Positions 26,035-34,626 of a stretch of 35,002 bases of DNA are shown one piece after another (position 1 is the first letter of the stretch; every line of letters starts with the position of its first letter). The DNA comes from an uncultured Bacteroidia bacterium (GTDB lineage: Bacteria > Bacteroidota > Bacteroidia > Bacteroidales > Prolixibacteraceae). The DNA is taken from positions 1 to 35,002 of the forward strand of contig CAIUUO010000095.1 of the NCBI GenBank assembly GCA_903902325.1, read 5' to 3'. The position numbers and the translations under genes are program-made. The notes under the pieces were generated by a model. It was given only the letters and a program-made list of their open reading frames with translations, made no database searches and was not told where the DNA came from.

Positions 26035-26698
26035 AGCTGGTCTCATCCACCGTTACCTGTCCCCTTGGCTTGCCAGCATCAATTGACAACCGCGAGTAGT
26101 TTTTCAGGCTTCCTATGATTAAGCCTGTTTCTTTGCGGGCTACCAGCATGGTAAGGTAAGATCTGTTCAACCGGATACTTATTTGATCATAGTTGTACAT
26201 ATAGTTGCGAAACACAATTTTTGAACTGTCAGCATCAATGTTGATTGTTCTATGCTTTTTCTCGCTGAGATCCAAATCACCTGATAATTTTGCATAGTTT
26301 AGCTTAATTTTGAGCGAGTCAATCTTTAAATGTCCCATGCCAATGGACGATTTCTGCATTCCTATAATGCTTTTGACTCCAATGCATGAGAATTTTCCAC
26401 TCTGTTTTTCTCCCGAATTGCGAAATACAAACAGTGTATCGTTGCGAACTCCAAATGGAAGTGATTTGGGCAGTGCATCCACTTCAAGACTATAATCAAA
26501 AGTGGGATAATTAATCTCCGGCTGTTGTGTCTCAATAATGAAACTGCTTCCAGGTTGTGCAACAACTACAGAAAAGTGATCCAACTTTTTATGGTGATTT
26601 ACCTTCGGAGGGTAACTTAATTCCGGTTTCCGTAACGTTATGTTTCCGCCCAATATTACTATGGCGAACAAAATGACCAGTAAACTACTTGTCTTCAT
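25982..26698 (-). CDS. Exported beta-rich protein, possibly GIN/DUF2807-like
   Basis: The 238-residue product starts with a signal-like helix (MKTSSLLVILFAIVILGGN, about 1-19). The rest is a chain of short strands and turns with regular hydrophobic spacing (IKLNYAKLSGDLDLSE, INIDADSSKIVFRNY, IIGSLKNYSRLSIDA), which could form a beta-solenoid like the head-GIN/DUF2807 family found in Bacteroidota. I am not certain of this assignment. It begins within the last 14 bases of the GntR gene, so it is the last gene of the ABC/GntR operon. Its 3' end overlaps the TolC gene on the other strand by 53 bases, so the last residues may have been acquired by read-through of an earlier stop. Confidence 0.7.
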   Translation of the reverse strand: MKTSSLLVILFAIVILGGNITLRKPELSYPPKVNHHKKLDHFSVVVAQPGSSFIIETQQPEINYPTFDYSLEVDALPKSLPFGVRNDTLFVFRNSGEKQSGKFSCIGVKSIIGMQKSSIGMGHLKIDSLKIKLNYAKLSGDLDLSEKKHRTINIDADSSKIVFRNYMYNYDQISIRLNRSYLTMLVARKETGLIIGSLKNYSRLSIDAGKPRGQVTVDETSFNFLAGTSIASAQFPKF

Positions 26699-27065
26699 CT
26701 TTATCGTTGTTATTGATAGCAGTTATTAAACCGACTAAATCTGACGAGTTCAATCTGAGCAGTTTAATTTTCATCATGAACTCTGGCAGATCGTGGTTGA
26801 AAAACACATTTCTTTCACCTGCCTTCACAAGTTCCAAAGCATTTTCAGAAATAAAAAATCCAATGCCGCGCTTGTTGTCGAAGATTCCTGCCTCCTCCAA
26901 ATTGGAATAGGTGCGCATGACCGTGTTGCGGTTCACCTCGAATTCAGCCGCCAGGTCACGCACGGAAGGAACACGGTCCCCCGGTTTCAGCGTTCCATCC
27001 AGAACTTGCCTGCAGAGATTATCCGCAATCTGTAGGAATATTCCTTTGGAGGTTTTAAAGTCCAT
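26685..27065 (-). CDS. GntR family regulator, YtrA subfamily
   Basis: This 126-residue protein is a winged helix-turn-helix regulator: DGTLKPGDRVPSVRDLAAEF, then EVNRNTVMRTYSNLEEAGIF and the wing NKRGIGFFI. There is only a short C-terminal helix in place of a ligand-binding domain, which is the YtrA layout and length. YtrA regulators normally repress their own operon of ABC transporter genes, responding to cell-envelope stress. Here the permease gene ends 1 base before it and the exported-protein gene starts inside it. The regulator lies third rather than first in the operon. The binding site is expected upstream of the ATPase gene but was not identified. Confidence 0.93.
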   Translation of the reverse strand: MDFKTSKGIFLQIADNLCRQVLDGTLKPGDRVPSVRDLAAEFEVNRNTVMRTYSNLEEAGIFDNKRGIGFFISENALELVKAGERNVFFNHDLPEFMMKIKLLRLNSSDLVGLITAINNNDKDEDK

Positions 27066-27066
27066 G

Positions 27067-27819
27067 TCAGAGCTCTTTTTCTTTCAGTGTGAAATAGGTC
27101 CACGGCAAACTGAATAGCAAAATACCGATAATTAAGGGTGTCAACCCCGCAATAAAATTGTATCCAGTGAGGAAATCCGTATAAATTTTGGTCCAGTAAA
27201 TCCTCCCTCCAACCAGGAAGAGTCCGACCGGCAGGCCAACCATTACCGCCAGTGTCTTGACAAAGGCATATTTTTTAAAAAACACAGACCCGGCGAAAAC
27301 TAAAAATAGCAAGGCCAAATCGCGCATTGCCCGTAAAGTAAAAAAACCGGAATCGAAGAAATACGAACGGAAGTTAAAACTATCCACAAAAAGGGGATCG
27401 AAACCAGATTTTGGATTCGGTTGCATGGACGCAATAGCCAGTAATGTTCCTAGATGCAACAAAATCAGCGCCAATGGGATAAATAGTACAAACCTAACTA
27501 CCAACTGAACCAACATTTTTTCAAATGCCGATCCGGGAGTTAGCAGAAAGTAGCAGGTACTCGTTTGATTTCTAAAAGCCGGGAAAGACATTCCGATAAA
27601 AATCATCATGGCACCAAGAAGTATATTCTGCAGATTATCGTAAGCAATCATATAATAGGGTATGGATGGATCGACATTTCGTATCAATAAGTAACTAAAA
27701 ACATAGATTCCAATGCTCAAACCAACCATAAAGGAGAGATAAAACTTGAAATTAAACAGGATATCCTGTTTCAGCAAACCGAAAAAACGGTCCGGATCAA
27801 AGAAGTTATTTGTTTTCAT
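27067..27819 (-). CDS. ABC transporter permease subunit
   Basis: The 250-residue protein is an integral membrane protein with about six hydrophobic helices, for example FYLSFMVGLSIGIYVFSYLL, LLGAMMIFIGMSFPAF, VVRFVLFIPLALILLHLG and ILLFSLPWTYFTLKE at the end. No other domain is seen. It overlaps the end of the ATPase gene by 14 bases and is followed by the GntR gene after 1 base, so it is the membrane partner of the ATPase. Families of this type (YtrC/D or ABC-2-like) export or respond to unknown envelope-active compounds. The substrate is not readable from the sequence. Confidence 0.88.
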   Translation of the reverse strand: MKTNNFFDPDRFFGLLKQDILFNFKFYLSFMVGLSIGIYVFSYLLIRNVDPSIPYYMIAYDNLQNILLGAMMIFIGMSFPAFRNQTSTCYFLLTPGSAFEKMLVQLVVRFVLFIPLALILLHLGTLLAIASMQPNPKSGFDPLFVDSFNFRSYFFDSGFFTLRAMRDLALLFLVFAGSVFFKKYAFVKTLAVMVGLPVGLFLVGGRIYWTKIYTDFLTGYNFIAGLTPLIIGILLFSLPWTYFTLKEKEL

Positions 27820-28645
27820 AGGCGACTGATTTTACCCCATTCTTACTGATGACCGCTTTAAACAGGAGTTCGAGATCAATCTCAGTTTCCTCCTCATCCA
27901 AAGTTTCAACCACAACCCTGTATCCTCCCGGGGATTTCTCACTGTAGATTACCTCTTCAACTCCATTAAGTGAGGTAATGTGCTTAAATTGCAATTGGCT
28001 CGCAATGTTTTCCATCGTATTGTTGAAAATGATTTTCCCCTGATCCAGAATGACAACTGTGTCGAGAATCGTCTCGATATCTTTTACCTGGTGCGTGGAG
28101 ATGATCACGAGTTGCTCATCGTTAACCGAACCTACCAGCACCTTGCGGAAGATGCTTTTGGAGGGAATATCCAGTCCGTTGGTGGGTTCGTCCAGAACTA
28201 AAAGTTTGCAATTGGTGGCAAGTGCAAAGGCAATCAGAAACTTTTTGCGTTGCCCCTGCGACAATTTATGAATCATGCTTTTGCGGTCCAACTCAAAATC
28301 CTTCAGGATTCCATCCAGCTTCTCCTCATCGAAATTGGGGTAAAGCGAGGCAGTTGCCTTCAGGTAGAGGTTGATGGAAACCTGCGGGAACTGAAATTCT
28401 TCCGGAACCATGAACAGGTCACCCAGGAAATCGGGTTTACGATCAAAAGGGGTAAATCCTGAAATCTGAATACAACCTGCTTGGGGATTCAGCAATCCGG
28501 CCATCAGGTTAAGCAAAGTGGATTTGCCCGCACCGTTTTTACCCAGCAGTCCGACAATGCTTCCGAACTCCTGGTGGAGGGTGAGTTTCTCAATAAAATC
28601 AGGTTGTTTCTTGTAGTGAAAAGACAATTTTTCAATTGAAATCAT
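27806..28645 (-). CDS. ABC transporter ATP-binding protein
   Basis: This 279-residue ATPase from the ATG at 28645 (MISIEKLSF) powers the adjacent permease. An upstream in-frame ATG at 28672 adds nine residues and is less likely. The Walker A motif GLLGKNGAGKSTLLNLMAGLL is followed by a Q-loop region, the ABC signature HKLSQGQRKKFLIAFALAT, Walker B LLVLDEPTNGLD and the switch His in IISTHQV. All core motifs are intact. The C-terminal 70 residues are a short extension typical of the YtrB/antibiotic-export ATPases. This is the first gene of the operon. No clear promoter was found in the roughly 30 bases directly upstream. Confidence 0.95.
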   Translation of the reverse strand: MISIEKLSFHYKKQPDFIEKLTLHQEFGSIVGLLGKNGAGKSTLLNLMAGLLNPQAGCIQISGFTPFDRKPDFLGDLFMVPEEFQFPQVSINLYLKATASLYPNFDEEKLDGILKDFELDRKSMIHKLSQGQRKKFLIAFALATNCKLLVLDEPTNGLDIPSKSIFRKVLVGSVNDEQLVIISTHQVKDIETILDTVVILDQGKIIFNNTMENIASQLQFKHITSLNGVEEVIYSEKSPGGYRVVVETLDEEETEIDLELLFKAVISKNGVKSVAYENK

Positions 28646-29135
28646 GGCTTCGATGTTTAGTGTCCTATGCATCTATGACACAAAGAAAAATGTTTTAGTT
28701 GGATAATCCAAATATTTGCAGGAAAACTTTCTTCGAATTGTATTTAATAAGAAAAATGTCGAAGATTTCAGGCTGATAATATCAATTTAAAAATCCCATT
28801 AATAATTATATGTGGGTAGAATACAAGTGAATGGATGGATTTCGTCCAGGACGGGCAGTATCATTAAGCTATGGAAATTTCAACGATCCTTAACAGATTA
28901 CTTCACACTTCGTTCCTAGTGTTCGAAATGACAGTCTATTGTTTTGTGGTGAGGGTGGAGAGCAGGAGGCGGATCATCCGTCTTTGATAAATGCAGAAAT
29001 GTCGCCCGCTTCCTGCTCTCCACCCTCACATTATCAGTAGCTTACCGTCATTGCGAGGAGGCACGACGAAGCAATCTGCTGATATACAACTAGATATGCC
29101 GAAAACAATATTTTATTACATAATGGTTGACAGAC
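28646..29135. other. Gene-free gap of about 490 bases carrying repeats
   Basis: No credible coding frame lies here. The first 240 bases are A/T-rich and show little apart from the presumed promoter area of the ABC operon. The middle holds a nested inverted-repeat element (28894-29078), and the terminator of the TPR gene lies at the end (29136 on). No tRNA or other RNA gene is recognised. Confidence 0.6.
28894..29078. repeat. Nested inverted-repeat element (composite intergenic repeat)
   Basis: Inner arms 28949-28972 and 29006-29029 (GTGAGGGTGGAGAGCAGGA core) are complementary over 24 bases with one G-T pair, around a 33-base loop. Outer arms, a degenerate version of CAGATTGCTTC...AATGAC, lie at 28894-28935 and 29044-29078. 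The outer sequence resembles the widespread GTCATTGCGAG/GAAGCAATC intergenic repeat of Bacteroidota and other bacteria. It could transcribe into a long hairpin. It is probably a small non-autonomous repeat. Confidence 0.7.
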
Positions 29136-29164
29136 AAAAAAAGGCACCCCTCAGGATGCCCTTT
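29136..29164 (-). terminator. Intrinsic terminator after the TPR lipoprotein gene
   Basis: On the minus strand GGCATCC pairs with GGGTGCC (with a T-G pair) in a short-loop hairpin followed by seven T residues, 26 bases after the stop at 29190. This is a canonical rho-independent terminator. Confidence 0.85.
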
Positions 29165-29189
29165 TCTTAATCATTTAATTGCGAATCGT

Positions 29190-30947
29190 CTAGTTGAACA
29201 AAAGCTTGAAGTTTTGTTCGTTGGCATATTTGGCAAATTCAAGGTCGTTTTGAGCGATTGTCTTGTAGGCAGGGTCCTTCTTCATGGCATTGACAAGTGC
29301 CTCATACATCTGGGAAGCTTTCCCTGTACGGGCATAGGCAATGGCCTTGAAGTAAGCGATACGGCCTGATTCAACAGGTGCGGCATTCAGGGTCTTCAAA
29401 GCACCGGCATTGTCACCGTTCAGCAACTGAGCCAAACCACGGTTGGCATAGCTGGTTGAACCTTCGCCAAGATATTTCACGGCAGTTTCGTATTCACCCT
29501 GTTTAATTTTCAGGATACCCATGTTTTCCTTCACTTCCTTACCTGCTCCAGTAGCTGCTCCGAATAGAATTTCAGCCTTGACCCATTGGTCGCTTTTCAA
29601 TGCAACACATCCCAGGTTGTTTTGAATGATTGGATTCTTTGGATCAAGCTGGTCTGCCTTCTGGTAATTGGCACCGGCAGCAGCGAAATCACCCTCATTC
29701 ATCTGGATAAAGCCGAGGTTGTTGAATCCTCTCCAATCATCTGCATAAATCTTGGTAAAGCTTGTGTAGATTGATTTTTGTGTAGCTTCATTATCAGTAA
29801 GTGTCGCGGCATATAGAAGTTCAGCCTGGTTCAGTTTGGAAGGATCTGATAAAGCCAATCCTGAAATTTCGGCATCTGTTCTGCCAATCAAATTAACGCT
29901 TGCTGTAATTTTTGCACGGCGTAACTGAGGCAAGATCTCATCGGCCACTTTGGTGAAAGCGGAGGATAGGTTTTTAATTTCGCGCTCGCGAACTTCAGGA
30001 TCAGAATACATCGCGAGTACACGAAGAATAAGATCTTTGTCCTGGATGTTGGATTTTTCCATCAGCGCCTTGAAGCCTTCCCAGTCCTCAGGCGTATTCT
30101 TAGAGGTAAGATCCGCTTTTACCTTGTTTTTCTTCATATTGCCTTCAACCTCCTTTGTGGCAGTTCCTTCACGTTTGCCTGCCAGTTTGGAATTCAGTTC
30201 AAGCGTCCCATCTGGTGATGCATAGGCGGATATTTCAACGCCTTTCAGCTCTTTTCTGTCAGATTTGTAGGCTTCGGCAATGTATTTATTGAGGTGATCA
30301 ATTTCAGCTTTTGTCAATTCCTTGGTCCGAACTTCCGAACTGTTGATCAGGTAAACTAGATCCGCCATATAAGCATCCGGAACAATCCGTTGGTATTTAT
30401 CGATGGTAGGATCATAAACTCCACTCGTATTGGCTTTCTTCAATAACCCGATGATGGCGATCGGACTGTTGTCAACAAGGGTGGATGTAGCAATTACTCC
30501 TCTTGCAATTTGTTTCGGAGCGAAATCCAACGATTTTTTACCCTCTGTTGCCTTGATGCGCAGCTCAAGATCAGAACGCAACATATCCTTGCTGTAATTG
30601 ACGGATGCCTTGTAGCCGTTGCTTCCGCCAGTTGCATATGGGATCACCTTGTTGTTATCCTTTACTTTTTCACCCTGCAATACATAGGGAGTCAATGCTG
30701 TTTCTCCATTGGAATATTTCAGTACCGGGGTTACAGTTAGAATCACCTTCTTACCGAAATAACCTTCTGGATACAGGCTCTGAATTCCCATATCCACTTT
30801 CCCTGCGTGGGTTTCGAGTATTTCGGGAACTACGGTATAAGTAACCTTATCAGCATTTTTCTTCATGTATTTCAAGGAAGAACATCCTGCAATTACCAAT
30901 GCACTCATTGCGAAAAAGACAGGAACAACAAAACTAATTTTCTTCAT
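29190..30947 (-). CDS. TPR-repeat lipoprotein with OmpA-like central segment
   Basis: The 585-residue product has a lipoprotein signal ending at Cys22 (AMSALVIAGC). An N-terminal beta-rich region (about 40-190) is followed by a segment resembling the OmpA-type peptidoglycan-binding fold (KGVEISAYASPDGTLELNSKLAGKREG). The C-terminal part (about 400-560) has TPR-like helices such as WRGFNNLGFIQMNEGDFAAAGANYQKADQLDPK and IQNNLGCVALKSDQWVKAE. It probably sits in the outer membrane facing the periplasm and could link envelope components or hold a secretion complex. The function is not known. It has its own terminator, and the 102-base leader to the kinase gene upstream shows no clear promoter. Confidence 0.85.
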   Translation of the reverse strand: MKKISFVVPVFFAMSALVIAGCSSLKYMKKNADKVTYTVVPEILETHAGKVDMGIQSLYPEGYFGKKVILTVTPVLKYSNGETALTPYVLQGEKVKDNNKVIPYATGGSNGYKASVNYSKDMLRSDLELRIKATEGKKSLDFAPKQIARGVIATSTLVDNSPIAIIGLLKKANTSGVYDPTIDKYQRIVPDAYMADLVYLINSSEVRTKELTKAEIDHLNKYIAEAYKSDRKELKGVEISAYASPDGTLELNSKLAGKREGTATKEVEGNMKKNKVKADLTSKNTPEDWEGFKALMEKSNIQDKDLILRVLAMYSDPEVREREIKNLSSAFTKVADEILPQLRRAKITASVNLIGRTDAEISGLALSDPSKLNQAELLYAATLTDNEATQKSIYTSFTKIYADDWRGFNNLGFIQMNEGDFAAAGANYQKADQLDPKNPIIQNNLGCVALKSDQWVKAEILFGAATGAGKEVKENMGILKIKQGEYETAVKYLGEGSTSYANRGLAQLLNGDNAGALKTLNAAPVESGRIAYFKAIAYARTGKASQMYEALVNAMKKDPAYKTIAQNDLEFAKYANEQNFKLLFN

Positions 30948-31049
30948 AATTAAACTGTAAATGATTAATAGTCATTATTGATATGTTGCTATTTAAGTCT
31001 ATAAAAATACAATTTTTCACAAAAGAAAACAGGGAATATATGTTAAATG

Positions 31050-31697
31050 TTAAAAATCAGGTTGTATAATTTCTCTCCGAATCCCAGACCAGTCTATTGG
31101 CTTGACTATAAGATCTCTAAGTATCTTATAGTGTTCCCTGGAAGCCACAAAATCAATCCGGGATGTATCAATAATCAGTACTGGAAAATCGTCTTGCTGG
31201 GAAAAAAAGGTAAAATAACCCTCCCTGATTTTTTTCAGGTAATCCGTGGTGATCGACTGCTCATAATCTCTGCCTCTTTTCCTGATATTGAGCATTAATT
31301 GATCTTCCGGAAGATGAAGATAAACGAACAGATCAGGTTTTGGAAGACGTTCGTAAATAATGTCGAAGAAATTCCTGTAAAGGTTGTATTCATCCTGTGC
31401 CAGGGTATTCTGGGCGAAGATGAGAGATTTCATGAAGTAATAATCGGCGATGGTCTGCTGATGAAACAAGTCCCTGTTTGTCAGTTCGTTCTTTAGCTGA
31501 CCATACCTTTCAGCTAAAAATGAGAGTTCGAGTGGAAATGAATATTTATCCGGATCATTGTAAAATTTCGGTAAAAAGGGATTCTCGGCAAACCTTTCCA
31601 ATATCAACTTGGCATCATATTCTTCACTCAGTAGTTTGGCAAATGTGGTTTTACCGGCGCCAATATTTCCTTCAATGACCAGAAAATCAAGGTTCAT
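31050..31697 (-). CDS. Deoxynucleoside kinase (dGK/dAK family)
   Basis: The 215-residue protein from the second of two adjacent ATGs transfers phosphate from ATP to deoxynucleosides in nucleotide salvage. The P-loop EGNIGAGKTTFAKLL is near the N-terminus, the ERFAENPFLPKFYNDP segment matches the ExRF-ENPFL substrate-side motif, and IRKRGRDYEQ is the lid region typical of bacterial dAK/dGK enzymes. Upstream GGGAGG lies directly against the first ATG (31698-31700), so the ATG at 31695-31697 with 3 bases more spacing is preferred. The gene lies downstream of pnp but is separated by pnp's terminator. Which deoxynucleoside is preferred cannot be decided by eye. Confidence 0.92.
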   Translation of the reverse strand: MNLDFLVIEGNIGAGKTTFAKLLSEEYDAKLILERFAENPFLPKFYNDPDKYSFPLELSFLAERYGQLKNELTNRDLFHQQTIADYYFMKSLIFAQNTLAQDEYNLYRNFFDIIYERLPKPDLFVYLHLPEDQLMLNIRKRGRDYEQSITTDYLKKIREGYFTFFSQQDDFPVLIIDTSRIDFVASREHYKILRDLIVKPIDWSGIRREIIQPDF

Positions 31698-31741
31698 CAT
31701 CCTCCCGTAAAATTTTAGATTGAATCCTTAAATGTAGAAAT

Positions 31742-31770
31742 AAAAAAATGCCCGCTGAAGGCGGGCATTC
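31742..31770 (-). terminator. Intrinsic terminator after pnp
   Basis: ATGCCCGC and GCGGGCAT (31748-31755 and 31761-31768) form a perfect 8-bp stem with a 5-base loop. On the minus strand a run of seven T residues follows, 23 bases after the pnp stop. Canonical terminator. Confidence 0.92.
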
Positions 31771-31792
31771 AAATATCTGTAAGAATTTTCAA

Positions 31793-34060
31793 TTATTCCT
31801 GGTTCGGTTTCTTTAAGGAATGGCTGTGGGAAGGAGCTTTTCTTTCCTCTCCCTGAAATGGCTGTCTTTCACCTCTTCCATGATCCCTGTCTCCGTGTCC
31901 GTGATCCCTGTCTCCGCGACCCTGTTCCCTTTCAACAAAACCCTCCGGTTTTGGCATGAGGGCTTTCATCGACAGTTTCAACTTGCCAGTGCGTTGTTCA
32001 ACTTCAAGCAATTTAACTTTCACGATGTCACCTACGCTGAGAACGTCCTCCGGTTTATCAATCCTCTTCCAGTCGAATTCTGATACGTGCAGCAAACCTT
32101 CCTTGCCGGGCATAATTTCGATAAATGCACCGAACTGAACGATCGACTTCACTTTACCTTCGTACACCTCGCCCGGTTCAGGAAGGGCAACGATGGCACG
32201 GATACGTGCCACGGCAGCATCGATGGATGATTTATCCGGAGCACTGATCTCGACATAACCCATGTCGTCGATTTCTTCGATGGCAATGGTGGCCTTCGTA
32301 TCGGCCTGAATCTGCTGGATAATTTTTCCGCCTGGACCAATAACAGGTCCGATCATATCTTTTGGGATGGTCATCTTGACGATTCGCGGAACATTGGGTT
32401 TGTAATCTTCACGAGGGATACTGATCACTTCAAGAACTTTTCCAAGAATGTGTTCGCGACCCTCTTTGGCCTGTTGCAATGCTTTGGAAAGCACCTCATA
32501 GGACAAACCGTCCACTTTGATGTCCATCTGCGTTGCAGTGATCCCTTTTTCGGTTCCGGTAACTTTGAAGTCCATATCGCCCAGGTGATCTTCATCTCCC
32601 AGGATATCCGAAAGAACAGCAAACTTATTGGATTTTTTATCCGTGATAAGGCCCATGGCAATACCCGAAACCGGACGTTTCATGTTGATGCCTGCATCCA
32701 GCATGGCCATGGTTCCAGCACAGACAGTGGCCATAGAAGAAGATCCGTTGGACTCCAGAATGTCAGAAACAATTCTGACGATATAGGGAAAACCTTCAGG
32801 AATCATTCTTTTCAAAGCACGGTGAGCCAGGTTTCCATGACCGATTTCGCGGCGTGATAATCCTCTTGGTGTTTTGGACTCTCCGGTACTGAAAGGTGGA
32901 AAATTATAGTGAAGCAGGAAGCGTTCTTTGCCTTTGAATGTAACGTTGTCGATGATTTTCTCATCCATCTTGGTCCCCAGCGTAACGCTGCTGAGAGACT
33001 GTGTTTCACCGCGGGTGAAGATGGAAGAACCATGTGATCCCGGAAGGTAATCCACTTCGCCCCAGATATCGCGGATTTGAGTGGTAGAACGACCGTCCAG
33101 ACGGATGCCTTCATCGAGGATCATGCGGCGCATGGCCTCTTTCTCAACGTCATGGTAGTATTTTGAGATCAGAGTCTTGTTGACTTCACCAGCCTCTTTG
33201 CCTTCGCTGTAAGCAATTGTGAATTCTTCCTTCACTTTTGCGAAAGAATCGTAGCGCAGATGCTTGTCGTTGATCAGGGAGCGTGCAATGGCGTAAACCT
33301 TATCGTAGGTCTCTTTCCATATGAGTTCCTTTAAGGTATCATCATTCTCTTCGTGGCAATAAGTACGTTTTACAACACCAACTTCAGCTGCCAGTTCTTC
33401 CTGTATCTTACAATGGATCTTAATATTGTCGTGGGCGATTTTAATGGCTTCCAGCATTTCTTCTTCAGAAACCTCATCCATTTCACCCTCAACCATCATG
33501 ATATTATCATACGAAGCTCCAACCATGATGTCAATATCGGCATTGGCCAACTGCTCAGCTGAAGGATTAAGCACAAATACACCATTGATGCGGGCCACAC
33601 GAACTTCAGAAATTGGACCGTTAAAAGGAACGTTTGATACTGCAATTGCTGCTGATGCAGCCAATCCTGCCAGTGAATCAGGCATTTCATTCTTGCCGGA
33701 GGAGATCAGTGTGATCATCACTGCTGTTTCTGCGTGGTAGTCATCCGGGAACAGAGGACGTAAAGCACGGTCGACAAGTCTGGCGATCAAAATCTCATCA
33801 TCAGAAGGACGAGATTCCCTTTTCATGAAACCACCCGGGAAACGACCTGCTGCGGAGAATTTTTCGCGGTAATCTACTGAAAGCGGCATGAAATCGACAT
33901 TTGCGGCGGCCTCATTTGCCGAAACAACTGTTGCCAGCAACATGGTATCGCCCATTTTTACCACAACTGCACCGTCGGCCTGCTTGGCAAGCTTACCGGT
34001 TTCAATCTGGATTGTACGGCCATCGCCGAGATCAATCGTCTTATTTATAGCTTTGTACAT
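31793..34060 (-). CDS. pnp: Polyribonucleotide nucleotidyltransferase (PNPase)
   Basis: This 755-residue enzyme degrades RNA 3' to 5' by phosphorolysis and is a core RNA-decay factor. The first RNase PH domain (with [26 protein letters not shown]) is followed by the alpha-helical linker. The second catalytic RNase PH domain holds [22 protein letters not shown], whose Asp pair (near 495 and 513) is catalytic. A KH domain ([16 protein letters not shown]) and an S1 domain ([30 protein letters not shown]) then follow, the complete standard layout. The last 50 residues form a basic tail with a 7-residue duplication ([14 protein letters not shown]). It follows rpsO, as in many bacteria, with a terminator between them. 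Confidence 0.98.
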   Translation of the reverse strand: MYKAINKTIDLGDGRTIQIETGKLAKQADGAVVVKMGDTMLLATVVSANEAAANVDFMPLSVDYREKFSAAGRFPGGFMKRESRPSDDEILIARLVDRALRPLFPDDYHAETAVMITLISSGKNEMPDSLAGLAASAAIAVSNVPFNGPISEVRVARINGVFVLNPSAEQLANADIDIMVGASYDNIMMVEGEMDEVSEEEMLEAIKIAHDNIKIHCKIQEELAAEVGVVKRTYCHEENDDTLKELIWKETYDKVYAIARSLINDKHLRYDSFAKVKEEFTIAYSEGKEAGEVNKTLISKYYHDVEKEAMRRMILDEGIRLDGRSTTQIRDIWGEVDYLPGSHGSSIFTRGETQSLSSVTLGTKMDEKIIDNVTFKGKERFLLHYNFPPFSTGESKTPRGLSRREIGHGNLAHRALKRMIPEGFPYIVRIVSDILESNGSSSMATVCAGTMAMLDAGINMKRPVSGIAMGLITDKKSNKFAVLSDILGDEDHLGDMDFKVTGTEKGITATQMDIKVDGLSYEVLSKALQQAKEGREHILGKVLEVISIPREDYKPNVPRIVKMTIPKDMIGPVIGPGGKIIQQIQADTKATIAIEEIDDMGYVEISAPDKSSIDAAVARIRAIVALPEPGEVYEGKVKSIVQFGAFIEIMPGKEGLLHVSEFDWKRIDKPEDVLSVGDIVKVKLLEVEQRTGKLKLSMKALMPKPEGFVEREQGRGDRDHGHGDRDHGRGERQPFQGEERKAPSHSHSLKKPNQE

Positions 34061-34123
34061 ATATTTTATACAATTAGTTTGTTGTCTAAAAAGATACGGA
34101 GGGGTAACCGGATTAAACTATGC

Positions 34124-34152
34124 AAAAAAGGCAATCCGAAAATTGCCTTTTT
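34124..34152 (-). terminator. Intrinsic terminator between rpsO and pnp
   Basis: GGCAAT (34130-34135) pairs with ATTGCC (34142-34147), with A and T runs at either end. On the minus strand it follows the rpsO stop by about 15 bases and its T-run is at 34124-34129. It should at least partly separate rpsO from pnp transcription. Confidence 0.88.
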
Positions 34153-34166
34153 TTGAGGATGTTCGT

Positions 34167-34436
34167 TTATTTACGAAGATTCAATTCTTTGATGATTGCG
34201 CGATAGCGCTCAATGTCTTTGCGTTTTAGATAATCCAGCAACGAACGACGTTTACCTACCATCTGGATCAAGGCGCGTTGGGTACTGAAATCTTTTTTGT
34301 TGGATTTCAGGTGCTCTGTCAAATGGTTGATACGGTGTGAAAAAAGGGCAATTTGTCCTTCAGAGGTACCGGTGTCGGTTGCACTCTTGCCATACTTCTC
34401 GAAAATCGATTTTTTAATCTCAGGATTCAGATACAT
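34167..34436 (-). CDS. rpsO: 30S ribosomal protein S15
   Basis: The 89-residue product is a full-length uS15. SEGQIALFSHRINHLTEHLKSNKKDFSTQ and RALIQMVGKRRSLLDYLKRKD are the conserved 16S-rRNA-contacting helices, and IERYRAIIKELNLRK ends the protein. It binds the three-way junction of 16S rRNA early in 30S assembly. Its place directly before pnp is the common rpsO-pnp order. In other bacteria S15 represses its own translation, but no clear pseudoknot was identified in this leader. Confidence 0.98.
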   Translation of the reverse strand: MYLNPEIKKSIFEKYGKSATDTGTSEGQIALFSHRINHLTEHLKSNKKDFSTQRALIQMVGKRRSLLDYLKRKDIERYRAIIKELNLRK

Positions 34437-34517
34437 GATAATTTATTTTATCAGATGATACAATGGCCGCTCCGCAGAATTCGCGTTCGATCACAACAGA
34501 TCGGCATTAATTGGGTG

Positions 34518-34549
34518 CGAAATTACAGAAATAACTCTAAACTTGCAAG
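34518..34549 (-). promoter_or_regulatory. Candidate promoter for rpsO
   Basis: Minus-strand TAATTTCG (34518-34525 region) matches TAnnTTTG at 7 of 8 positions and CTTG about 20 bases upstream resembles the TTTG -33 box. It sits about 82 bases ahead of rpsO. Confidence 0.35.
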
Positions 34550-34583
34550 TGGCTTTATTTCTTTTATTTGTAAGGAAAAGTAC

Positions 34584-34626
34584 TTGGAGTTTGGAGTACT
34601 TAGAGTACTTAGAGTACTTAGAGTTA
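34584..34626. repeat. Tandem 9-bp repeat (TTAGAGTAC type)
   Basis: TTGGAGTAC (34591), TTAGAGTAC (34600), TTAGAGTAC (34609) and TTAGAGTTA (34618) follow each other at 9-bp steps, with a shortened copy at 34584. The last unit supplies the stop codon (34624-34626) of the four-helix-bundle gene on the minus strand. Confidence 0.85.
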
